A DNA stretch of 64,000 nucleotides, taken from the NCBI GenBank assembly GCA_032209605.1, contig JASFXZ010000003.1, forward strand, positions 31,584,762-31,648,761, given 5' to 3'. The stretch is from Mactromeris polynyma (lineage: Eukaryota > Mollusca > Bivalvia > Venerida > Mactridae). The notes beneath the pieces were generated by a model. It saw only the letters and a program-made list of their open reading frames with translations, had not been told where the DNA came from and searched no databases. A program made the position numbers and the translations under genes. Positions 1-12,400 of this stretch are shown here, piece by piece (position 1 is the stretch's first letter; each line of letters starts with the position of its first letter).

Positions 1-324
1 TTGTGACCTGATTACTGCTAAGGGCAATAGTTAAGCAGATTTGATTGTTATATCTGTAAGATTAAGATAAGTGTCATAATTTCATTCTTAGTGATCTTGG
101 GTAAATCAAAGTCCATTGCTTTAAGTATGACAAGACTATGTCCCATGGTTACTATCCATTAACACAATATGCATGCATGAATACTACCTTTCTCACACTA
201 TTCACTACATAAGCAAAACTAACAATCTACAACCTGATATTCTTTACAAAGAGATTCTCATTATCAATCCTATAATTGATTGGTACTTAAGATTAGTTTA
301 AAACTTATATATTTGACATTGATT

Positions 325-508
325 GTGAAACAAGTTCTTACAACTTATACTAATCACTCTCAATGACTGCTTCCTGGCTACCAACCAGTACTCACGCAAA
401 TTAAGGGATAGTCAAGTTCATGATCAAACCTGCTCATCGCAGGACTCAAACTCACAACCTTTGGATCAGGAGTCAGGCGCTCTTCCCATCGACCACTTTG
501 CCTCCCTT
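325..508 (-). mobile_element. tRNA-derived SINE, family 1, copy A
   Basis: Read on the minus strand, the head (about 508-430) looks like a decayed tRNA with a D-arm-like GGTCGATGGGAAGAGCG and a B-box-like GTGAGTTTGAGTCC. The T stem no longer pairs, so it is not a working tRNA. The tail carries AGTCATTGAGAGTGATTAGT and AAGTTGTAAGAACTTG, which recur at 58.5 kb and in part at 48.3 kb. The shared tail with a tRNA-like head defines a SINE. Confidence 0.65.
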
Positions 509-2040
509 GATTGGTTCTACATGCATTGGTTTCAACAATACAATTACTACACAGAGTTTCAGCTTTCAGGTCAAACTTCTGCAACGGTTATACGTGTATA
601 ACAGGAATGTTTATAGCAATCGATTACAGCAAATTTGTAATAAGGTATGAGAGATTGGATGTATAAAATGTACAACAAGTAAATCTTTGGTGGAAAACAA
701 TCGGTATCACAAAGAGAACTCAAAGGGAGGTAAGTTACCAGCAAAAATATGTAAGGAGAGATATTATAATTCCTGATTTCCAGGGGAAATAATTAACTAG
801 GTACCATCAGAGTAATCTACTTCTAATTCTATAATGAAAAGTCTAATCAAAACTATGGAAAAAAATGATAATCTCAAGGAATGTTCAGGATTTCATTAAC
901 ATACTCTACAACATGATCACGTATAACAGCTAATCATGTTAACTGTTCCGTCAATTACATAACAACAACAAATAATGATTGCAAAAATCCTGACTAAGAA
1001 CTGATTTGTAGATAAGGTTCAAACTTTGGCAAATTGAATAGAAACCATACATGATGAGAAACTTGACAAGTCTAACACAAAACAAAGACTAATACTACAA
1101 TAAATCTAGCAGTAGAAATAAAACAATAAATATACAACCAGGAGTACATGCCTACATGATTATGCTAACTTCATTTTGTTCTATAACAGAAAGGAAACAG
1201 TAGTTCAATTCACATAAGTCAAACAGTATTCATTGAACACCACTTAATGATTAAATATAAGTGAGCATCCAGAATAGATAAATGTAGGACTATGCTCAAA
1301 TCGACAGTTTCAGAAAATACGATTATCTTCATCAGATCATATTCACTTCGATATAAACCAAAATACAAACATGAGTCCTGAATATTTCAGCTTCAAATAA
1401 AGATTCTGTAGATATAAATGCAATGAACAAAATATTTGATTTCTAGAGACATAAAGCAAGAAATTATTGTGACTAGAATAATGTACATATACATGATATA
1501 TAATTTATACTATTTTATACAGAACTATTATTTACAATGTACATGTATCTCCATGTAATCATTACAAACAGTTAAAGACTTGCTATTACAGATAACATAT
1601 TTACAGATAGGATCTGATATGAGTGATTAATAATACAAAGTGCTATTTGAATTTAATGTTTGGTGATGACCAGTAACATGACTAAAGCTAAGTTAAGTTG
1701 TTTTTTTTCAAATGAGTTGAGTGACAGTTTCTATGAAACAACAAATGAAGAACAATTCATTTTACAACCTGGTAAAGTATCCCTGTAAAAATTTGGTCAG
1801 TTGTATGTATCACAAGTTACATACTAGTATAATGTGATGGTTATATCACACGGAAAGCAAATATCTGAATCGCGATAAAAAGTAGGTATGAAATTGAATC
1901 CATATTACAGAATGTAAAATTATACATATTGGAATAATATTTTTCATGTGTATTTCATCAAAATTACTTAATGACCACTTCACTCACTGAGATTGTTTTG
2001 GGGGTTGCAGTGTATCTTAAACATTTTAAGTTAAGCCTAG

Positions 2041-2400
2041 GTCACAATGGAACCATGACAGGAATATGCGAAATTCATACGAAATCAACTTATTAGTGCG
2101 AAGATAGTACGAAATTCGCATGATACTCTCAAGACTGTCGCACGAGTGTATCACGCCAGTCTCGGACATGTTCACGTGATAATGAGCCATGACAGATCAC
2201 AACAGTTACAGGTTTGTCCTGCGACTGTCATATGACAGACCTGCAACAATAACCACGAATGTTCTCCCTTCTCGTTGTCATGAAAGCATCTTAAATTTCA
2301 TTTGACCACTTCCACAACATTGTTAATGTCCTACGAAATTTAACCACGAAAGAAAAATGATTATTTCGTATGACAAAATTATCGTGGGTTTCATTGTGAC
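2041..2400. mobile_element. Short inverted-repeat (MITE-like) element
   Basis: The ends are 13-bp terminal inverted repeats with one mismatch: gtcacaatggaac at 2041-2053 and gtttcattgtgac at 2388-2400. The interior has no open frame and is unusually CpG-rich for this part of the window (cgaaattc, tcgcacg, cacgtg), suggesting a younger insertion. No clear target-site duplication was found. Confidence 0.5.
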
Positions 2401-3269
2401 AAGGGCATTCGACATAAAAAGTAGCATTACATATCAGCGATACAACAAATAGAAAAACTTCCCTCCATCAAATACCAGTACAAATATATTGCTATTACAC
2501 TGACTACATTAACGTATAGAATCTATTTACATTATAAACTGAAGCTATAAAGCAATTAATAAACTACATCACAATATATATATTTATCACAACTTCAACT
2601 CTAATTTTATCCTGCACCAAATGTTCATCGTTGCTATGGTTACCCGACATACTAGAATACACCCTAATATGAATGCGATAAAGATCAACAAAACCCAGTA
2701 AATGAAATCTAGAAACAGCACAGCACCTAATGTTACAAAAGCCAGCCAAGGGAAATTTTAAATTCATAAAAATGAGATTATGATGCAATATGTAATTTTT
2801 TGTTAGAAATATATTTTGGACAACATAAGTTACAGCAAAACAGTCCAGTAACTTCTTATTACAACATTATTTCATCAATGTCCCTACTGGAAGTGTTTCA
2901 GCTACTTTTAAAACATAATACCTTAACTGCAAAAAGCTGACAGACAGAAATTCCTCATACACCATCAAATATACAATTCGTCAATGTTAACAAACACTTC
3001 TATACAACATGATATGATACACAACTGATTAACACATGAATGTAAACCAGGAGCTAACAACACACAGGCAAATCAAGGGGTGAAAGTAAAGCCAGACTAC
3101 CGGTATTTGCTTCTCTATTTACACACAGACCAGTTTCCAGTTCATCCCTTGAAAGGAATGTATGTTCTTACAATTTCATATTATAACATGTATGTATCCT
3201 ATTTTCCACATACACAAAGAAGAATTCTGTTACATGTTCAGCTCTAGCTCACTGGATATAATGGCATCG

Positions 3270-3407
3270 CTATGCAAAAGTATCTGTTACTGTATAAGCA
3301 AGCATGTGCTCTGTAGGTTCACTAACAATCACATCAGGTACATCATTCTTACGGAGAACAGTATTGACAATTTTATCCAGATCTTCAGTAATTAGATGGT
3401 CATCCTG
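3270..3407 (-). CDS. LMTK last coding exon
   Basis: Reads QDDHLITEDLDKIVNTVL and on to the end YTVTDTFA followed by TAG at 3272-3270. It is phase 0 and joins the large exon in frame. The acceptor is a tandem NAGNAG (tttcagcag), so one Gln may be spliced in or out. The encoded C-terminus has no recognised family match; assignment rests on splice signals, phase and an open frame ending in a stop. Confidence 0.75.
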   Translation of the reverse strand, partial: QDDHLITEDLDKIVNTVLRKNDVPDVIVSEPTEHMLAYTVTDTFA

Positions 3408-6400
3408 CTGAAACATAAAATAGACCAGCATTAGAATGTGAAATAGTATATATACAGTTTTACATTGTTTACTTGAATGAAGATAATTATTTTTAATAAA
3501 CCATCCAGTCGTTTAACTAAAGATGTTACGTTACTGAACAAAAATCTCCTCTCTATGTTTCATATACATTGTATTGTAACAAGCCATATATCTTATTCCC
3601 AGATGTCAGTTGCCCCAAAATGAAAGGCTCAAACATTTTTTTATGAAATTAACAACCATCTAATTCAAGCAAATAAAGTTCAACTGTGTCAACAACAAAT
3701 TATCATACACAATTTTCACTACAATTTAAGCATACAATGTTTTAATGAATCAAATTAAAAGTTATCCGTATGTACACACACGATGCTTCTAATATTGTTC
3801 CTTGTATATGCTATAAAATAAATATCTCCCTTTTATTATAAAAATGTAAATCTTGGTGTCAAAAAGCATTACAGTCATTTCCAATATAATTCCAGATGTT
3901 TCACCCACAAGTCATTCCCCCCAAAGTCATTTCCTCTCAAGACATTTCTCCCCCAATTTTAATAGACCCTAGACTTTTAACTCCCACTTTTTAATACAAT
4001 CATATTTTTGTGATTACTATTTTAATAAGAATCTTATTTTAAAATTAAATTGTTACTTTATAGTTTAAAGCCCTTTATCTTCACACTTAATAACTGTGTG
4101 ATTTAATCAATACCTTCTGACTATAAGTAATTGGACACCTGTTATCAGCAAATGCATGTACATTTATTTTAAGGACAACATTTTCAGTAGCTGAATATTT
4201 TAACAGTTTGATCAATTTATAAAGTAAAATTGTGTGAAAAAACATAACTAATTTGAAAAAATAACGGTTATCATGATTAACAACAAATAAGTAATATTAA
4301 TTCAATGGCAAAATTATAATAATTTACACGAATGTTAAAAAAACTAAATACAATCTACTTCATATACATATATATTGGTGTACACTAATTGTTTATGCTT
4401 TTTAGAATTAGAAATGCATGCAAACTTATAAAATTAGATTTATCATTATATCTAATCACCCTTATTATTTTTATAGTCTCAGTAGTAATTTTTATATTGG
4501 GGGCGAAACGTTTTCATATATAATGAATTACTTAAGACTTTTCTTGGGAGGAAAAATTACTTGGGGAGAAACATCTGACAACCTTTCCAATAAGTGAACT
4601 GAATACAAAACTATACATTGCACATGTGTACGTCAGTAACAAGATATTGTAATTTAGCACTATGTATATCAAGTAACTAGATACTGTAGTTTTGCACACA
4701 ATCCAATTGTCAAATCCAAGTATAAGGAAGGCCTACCACCATTAACACATGAAACAAATGCAAATAAAATTTCTATATGTATATGTCTGACTATTGCATA
4801 CATATATAATATATGTTGGTACATCACCAAAGGGTAACTACAGTAAATCTACCAGTCTGTATGAAGCACACATTTCATAAATATAACAAAAAACATCTAT
4901 AGATGAATAGAAAACAAGGTGCAGTATGATGCATATTCGGAAACATAAGAAAAGATAATGATCTAAGGTATGTCGTACAGGAAGTGAACTCCCCAAACAC
5001 ACTTTTATATAGCATCCCAGATACAAAAATGTTTTACAGAAGCATATACCAGTTAGAACACTTAGAAAAGTTTTTAAGAAATTTTCTATGTCATAACCAA
5101 TCTGGGGCATTCATCCTTAATTGAAATAAATAATAATCATACCAGCTAGAAAACAAACTGATTATGTTCAAAAACCAAAATTTAAAGGATAAATACCGGA
5201 GGAAAACTACTAAGTATTAAACTGAAGGGACTCCAACAGCCAAAATCCCAAACAAAAATCTTATCACATTTGTACTTTCATGGCAATAAAAGTAATAACT
5301 TACAAATGTCCCAATTCATAGTCTTATTAGGAAAAAGCATCACATTTTGCAATTAATTAAATATTAATCAACAAAACATTGAACATGGAATGCATGTACA
5401 TCACATGAGAATAACACTAACTATCACAGAGTAGGGAAACAACGTTGCGTTACATTATTTTTTGCTATTATCCACAGTCAACTTCACCTGCATTTCAAAC
5501 TTCATGTCGAGATAACTTTTTATTTCTTTACCGAAGTTTTATGAAATAAAGCACAGTCTACAATGCTTACTTATTCTACCCATGGTCAGCCTCCATGGAT
5601 AAAGGTCTGCTTTAGATTTTTCACAAACTTCCAGAAAATGTCGCAACAAAGCTTTCTGGGTGTTTGGAGGCCGACAAGGGTAGAAGAAACCCATGTACAC
5701 TACACTTTATTTCTTAAAAATCAGTAGATATAAAAATTGACCTCCACCCGAGTTCCAAATGCAGTCTAATTCAGTCTGTCTGAAGTAGCAAAAATAACGT
5801 CACAAGCCATGTGGTTTCCCTGCATTGTAGTTTGAACCTTGTTGGAGGTAGTAGACTGACATACACAATCAGCCCAACTTCATTAACATAACCAATAATA
5901 TAGTTGTAACTTTCTAATTAATAAACTGTACCAGGATAATTTTATACAGGCCTACTAAATGAAGAAAATGAATGAATGAAGCCCTGAATGCAAACAATGC
6001 CATCATCTAACTAACATTAGCATTTCTCTAAATGCAGGATAACACACACACACAACTACACAAACATCAGCTGTAAACAGTATACTGTGTATAGATCCGA
6101 GATACATGTATTATCTATATCCAAGTTAGTTCTTTGTTGATAAAAGGTGACAGGATATAAAACATACAAGTAAAGTTAGAATGATTAACTCAGCATTCAA
6201 GATTATTAAGGTATCATACATCCAAGAGCAAATAAAATAAACAAATTTAGTAACAGAAGACACTTTGATAGTGACATATTCTTCCATGTATAAAATAGAT
6301 TCAAGTTAGATTGGAATAATAAATCAATTAGCAGATAGAAGAAAAGGTGGAAATACAGGAATTCGAACTGCAACTTATTACATGTAATAAAATAACGCAG

Positions 6401-9400
6401 ACCAAGTAATCAGACATTAATATCAAATTTTAAGTAATACAAACTACACTTTACACAATTAACAAATATGTAACTAACAGACTCGATCAGCTATACAAAG
6501 TGCTTCCATACTGAATTTGGACACAGCAAAACAGAGTAAAAACATCACTTGACCATTCAACTTTATAATATTCTATGTTATCAAACTGACACAGTCATCA
6601 ATGCAAATGTCTTTACTTAAACGTTTGAATATGTTAAGATGGATATTTTTAACAGATTTGAATTTGTATCACCGAGGCCATGACATGTGATCTGGTACTC
6701 TGTTTCACTGGAATTAGGATTCAGCATATAAAAAAGTTATTGGCTAGAGAGCATCCACGTTTGATAAGTAATACTTACATAATACATGAAAGAAAAAAAT
6801 AAAACAACACTTTAAAACCATATCTCGGGAAAATACTATTTAGCAGACAAATAGCAAAAAAAATATTATTTAACAATGACAACACAAAGCCTTGGAAAAT
6901 AAAATGAACTACAAGTTCTACAGCAATACTTAGATACAGGTACTAAACATTAGTTGGAGCAATTCAACTCAAAACAACTTAAATGAAAAACCATGCATAA
7001 CAGAATATTTAAACGTATCTGTTATTTTGTCAAATCAGAATGAAACAGTTCATAACATATTAAAACAGATTTAACGTACAGTTGGTTACTGACTGCATAC
7101 AATATTTAACCATTCAATGCATACATAATACATGTATATAATGATAATTACCTGCTGTTCAAAATGTTCTTCAGCTGACGGGATGCTCTCCATTTGTTCC
7201 TCATCTTCCTCATAATGCGTGCTCATACCAGCATCATCAGAGTCATCAGATGCTTGATTATATGACATTTCATAATCTGAATAATGAGAAGCTTTCTTTT
7301 CTAGACTATAAGGTATATCAGAAGAAGCATGCTCTGGGGAATCGAGATCATTATCATACTGAGAGAATGAGTAAAAATTGCCTTGTCCAGAAGGAGAAGG
7401 GTTAGTTTGTTTAATTAAAGAATTCAAGCGATTAGTAAGAATGCTGGCTATTCGAGCACGGGTATCTATGCTTGTGTTGGAACCGATGGACATTCTGGTT
7501 ACCTCAGCATCACTGTCACTAGCTATACTTCCAGGCTTTGAGTTAACCTCACTGCCCGAGTCTTGATCAAATGGCCAATCCTCAACATCAACTTGACGAG
7601 GAGATCTATTACTTGACTCATCAGACATGTATCTCACACGACCTACTAATTGTTCTCCATCGTAGTCATCCCATTCAAAGTTCATTCCAGTATCTTCAGG
7701 ATCATCAAACACCATCCCATTTTGTGATGTATTGTCCGATGGAATGCCATCCTCTGGGATAGTTCCTAGTGATCGTGATTTCTGACTGATGGTGGATGGA
7801 AGACCAACCCCTTTGGAAATATAGATTTCTTTGGCTTTTTCAGTTTCAAAATCCGACATTTTAGGACTAAGTCTAGTCATAGGCTTAATATTATCCCATT
7901 CTGAATCTTCTGATTGTAGAGTAAAGTCTTTATCAGAATGCTCTGAAGATAAGGTATTTGTACCATTTATACCTGTCCTATAACCTTCATCACTGGTCTG
8001 ATTGTCAGATTTTTCCCCGAAAAGATCTTTGGAATTTTTACTTTTTCTGCCACTAGTCACAATATCTGAATTAAATGGTGAAACTTTTTCATGGCTACCT
8101 TTTGCAATATCGGAGTTAAATGTTGATGCATTTGTTTTGCTATCTAATGCAGTCATGTAATTTGAACTTTGAGCATTTGAGTTGCTAAGCGCTGTATCAA
8201 ACATTTCTGATGAGCCAGATTTACCATTCACAGGATGTTTACTTGGTGTGCTCATACCAACTGGTACAGGCGGGTTCAGCAGATTCTGGTCAGATGAGAA
8301 TATATCAGTAAACTTTCCTTGCCCATTTAAATCATCAGACTGAGACTGGTTTCCACCACCATATGCAAGAACAGAGTCATTTTGTTGAAGATATGAGGAA
8401 TCAGTCAAGTTGCCAGAATCAACCTCGGCCACAAAATCATCCTCAAAACCTGAAGACCTTTTATTTTTACGAATTTTTACAGACTGTGAGAAATCGTCTT
8501 CAAATCCTTGTTTGGTCTCTCCTTCATCTACTCGATGAACCAAAACTTCTGCTACATACTGGTTTGACTGGTTCACATTTTTTGACATGACAAACTTGGA
8601 ATCAAAGTTTTGAGATGGTGAAGCAGTCTGGTTGGAAGCTAGACTGGTAACAGAATGTTTTTGTGTAGATAGTTCTTCCTCTACTTGCTGAAGAAATGCT
8701 AAAATATCATCAGCAGACGGCCGGTCCTCAACTTCTAGCCAGCACATCTCCATTATCTCAAACCTAAAATAGTTATAATCTGTAAGGTAATCCATTCAAA
8801 ACTTGTACATTACTTGTTAAAATGGCACTGATGTTTAGCACTATATATAACCACCAGCTTATTGCCCAAACAAATCAAAGCACTCACAATCTAGATGTTT
8901 GTTTTTAACTCTAAAGCATATGTCTCAGCCTCACCTCAAAACCATGCCCCAACATTAGAAGCTACCAGTAGAGATGAAATTATGTATGACCCAAACAAAA
9001 CAAACACACACAATTTTGCAAAGACAGACAATAATAACGTAAAACATGACCCTAGAGGATTGGACCCCGCAGAGACATAAAATCATCTCTACACTTTGTC
9101 AACAACTGTTTTATATACGGACAATAAATTATACAAAACAAGGAAGTATATGTCATCTTTAAAATGTATTCAATCTTGCACTTTTTTAAAACTTATCCAT
9201 CTGCTATTTCTTTATAACAGCCGATTCAAAATTACAATATACCAGCTGATAAGCCTATTAATAAATCTCTGACCCATTTTAGGGTAAGCTTGCACAAAAG
9301 TGGTCCTATATAGAACTTACCATCTATCATGTAAGGGTATATTGGTATTTGGAGGGGGAAGTTTTGTTGAACAATCTTTAATCACTTTCTGTAGAACATC

Positions 9401-12400
9401 TTCATCTCGTAAGTTAATATGTGGTTTTCTACCACTAGATATAATCTCCCATAATAAAACACTCAAGGACCTGAAATGTGAAATAGGTTTTATGGAAGTC
9501 CACTTTCAAATGATTAACTGAAAAACACTGCGAAAACCAACATGACAGCACTCAGGAACGACAATAAAGTTTACATACATTGTTGGTCACTTACTTTACC
9601 ATTGACGGGGGTTTCATTTGACCCTGGACGTGACCCTTTGACCAGCGGAATTTCCAAAAAGCCACATTTTGACCCTCAGGAATCTGGCTAAAGGGCCAAT
9701 TTTTCTCTATATAACAGGAAATTTGACTATAAAATGGTAAAATCTGGACAAAAATCCCAAAATTGGCCTATGAGATTCAGTACCTAATGGGACCCCTGCA
9801 TTGAGATGATTTGTATGATATTATTTCAAAATAACAAATATAATAGCCAAATTGTATAAATCGTATAAACTATGCCCAGCCAAAACATTTGCAAAAAGAA
9901 ATAGCATGATTTAACAGGGTTTGAAAACATTACTTTTGCATGAAGAAAATGAATTGTCAATGTTCACAGTACAAATGTAACAGTTTAATGAAACCAAAAA
10001 GTAAATCTTTAGCCACAAACTGTATGTTCCATATGTTCAACATCCAAATACAGGACAATATTACTAATGAGAACACATGTTTCAACTGTATACTGGGTAG
10101 ACAAAATCAACAGACTAAACACGAAAAATACAACAAAAGATTTACCAGACATTGGACTGTGTAGTGAACTCTTTAAGTTGCCAGACACCTTGTTTGATTT
10201 CAAGTGATTCTGGTGACATCCAACGAATAGGCAGTAAATCACGACCAGTGTCATAGTAATCCTCCTGCAAGACATGAATTATAGTTTATACAGAAAATAG
10301 AAACAGTAAACAAAGATCAGTAAGTATAACAGTATAGTATCTTTAATTATAATAGCCTGCTTAAACTGAGGATTAAATTCAGGTATGAGAATGGAATATT
10401 TTAAAATCTGCAGAGCTTTTCACACAGGGAGCCCAGGGGTGTATGTTTACATGTGATGCACATTTGTATAATAAAATTGTATCAACAACATAAACTTACC
10501 CTGAATAAATCTTCACCAATACCATAGTCACCAATCTTCAGTTTCATATCTGACATCAGGAGACAGTTTCTGGCAGCAAAATCACTGTAATAGAAGTTTC
10601 AGCAACATCTTTAAAGAAGTTTCGTCTAATCACTATTAAGTATTATTAACATTATCAAATAACACTATAAAAAGAAATAATTTACATACTATACATATGT
10701 CAGTTGTTTTAGATGACTGTAAACTTCAGATAAAAGCATGATACATAATCTGAACTCTGATACAAACACAGACAAGACTCAAATGTCCAAGGAGCTCTTT
10801 TATTTGTGGGTGTTATTTTTTATTATGTAATGATCATGTATAAATTTTGGGTGTAAACAGTGTTTGGTATACTAACTGTACAAGACAGCCACAGTAGAAA
10901 GTATCAAAGTACAATATATAACTATTTGTTGCTACTTACTGATGAATATATGAATGTTTGTGCATAAAGGCAAGTCCCTTCGCAGCATCTATAGCAAACT
11001 GTATCAATGGTCCATCAGAATTGGTCATCAGATAGGACTTCAAATCACCCTGTAAACAAATATTGCATCATATACCAAATGAAGTCTCAAGTCTTCATGA
11101 CAATTATATTATTTCAGCTACGTCTAGCAAGATTTCAAGTTGAGTTATTTTAGTATGATACTAATATAATATGTATTAGAAAGCACATACAAGCTGATAG
11201 TCAATAAATTTTTGAAGCAAGACAGGCTATATTCAAAACGAAATCATGAAGTTAATATGCTGTGGCTTCATTCTATGACAAACTTCTTGAACAATACTTT
11301 CATCAATTTATCACTATGCATCAAAATTTGTATTTATGTATATTACCAAATGTGGATATTCCAGTACAGCCAAAAATGGTGATGTTTCCGTACATTGTCC
11401 CATCAGATTTATAATGTTATCATGGTCCAAATCCCTGGAAAAGTCAAATAAACAAGTAAAATGATACAACATCCTATTTAGAGTCACATAATGAATATTA
11501 AGAAAGCAACTTTTCAATTCAACAAATATCAGGTATTTTGTATCTGAAACTGAAACTGTTTTGTTTGGTTAAACGCTTTTTTTATTCAATGGCGTTGTAC
11601 AATAAATACAAAAAGCAATGCTAAAAAAAACTCATATGTGAGGCAAAAAAAACAACATATATGTACAGAGCAACATGTGCATGTTCACTGCAGTTCAATA
11701 AAAAGTGCCTCAAAACCAAGACTCTAAGTCTCTAAAATATAATGTTTTAAGATTTCTTTTGAAGATTTCTACAGACTCAGAATATCTCACATGTAGTGAG
11801 AGGTTGTTCCACAGTTTCGGTCCAACTGTTTTAAAGCTTCTATCACTGAATGTTTTACGTTTGTTGAAAGGTACGTTGTAACAACATGTAGCAGAGCTTG
11901 AAGATCTTAACCTGCATCTGGGTTCCTGTTTTGACAATAACTCAGTTAAATAAGCAGGAGCTTGGCCAATTGAACAAATTATATGAATGTTAACAGCTTA
12001 AACTCTATTCTTGCTTTGATAGGAAGCCAATGCAATTGATACAGAGCTTGTATCAAGGCAAAAACAAGGTTAAAAGCTGTGATCTTTTAAGAATCTAGTA
12101 TTCCCCACTGCCTGGTATTATTATGTACAACACAACGTTAAAGAAGATAGATATAACATGCTTTTACTTCATTAATTAGTGTGTTAAGTTGCACAAGTAA
12201 AGTATGTATCAAATCAGACCTTATTTGTTTTCGTGGCCAGTGTCAGTCCTTAGGTAGTTGTACTTAACAGAGTTTAAATACATGAACAATGTCCCGAAAC
12301 ACTATTACAGCCAAAATTTATAACATTTCAATCACCAAATTTTATGTAAATTCAACTGATAGGCTAAATCTATTTTTATGCCAAAATTCTATAGGACACA

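Larger units (their letters stand above)
1..3269 (-). other. LMTK 3' UTR and downstream flank
   Basis: No convincing coding region is seen on either strand. The part next to the stop codon is presumably 3' UTR. No canonical AATAAA on the minus strand was found close by; an ATTAAA (genomic tttaat, 1652-1657) is a weak polyadenylation candidate. The stretch also holds a SINE copy (about 325-508) and an inverted-repeat element (2041-2400). Confidence 0.4.
3408..7151 (-). other. LMTK last intron
   Basis: A 3.7-kb intron. It contains an inverted-repeat element at 3893-4577, a foldback palindrome at about 5538-5722 and a short (AC)n run near 6040-6052. Otherwise it is AT-rich with no exon-like open frame. 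Confidence 0.6.

Noticed and set aside
420..510. A possible tRNA gene on the minus strand
   Set aside because: A- and B-box-like strings are present, but the T stem does not pair and the segment continues into a SINE tail shared with other copies.
5580..5700. An exon-like open frame on the minus strand starting MGFFYPCRPP
   Set aside because: It lies inside the imperfect palindrome and its splice signals are poor. The open frame is explained by the foldback repeat.
8764..8795. Met start (MDYLTDYNYF) of the long minus-strand frame as the start of a separate protein
   Set aside because: A clear acceptor (ttttag) falls right after these codons, and upstream exons complete the kinase domain in frame.
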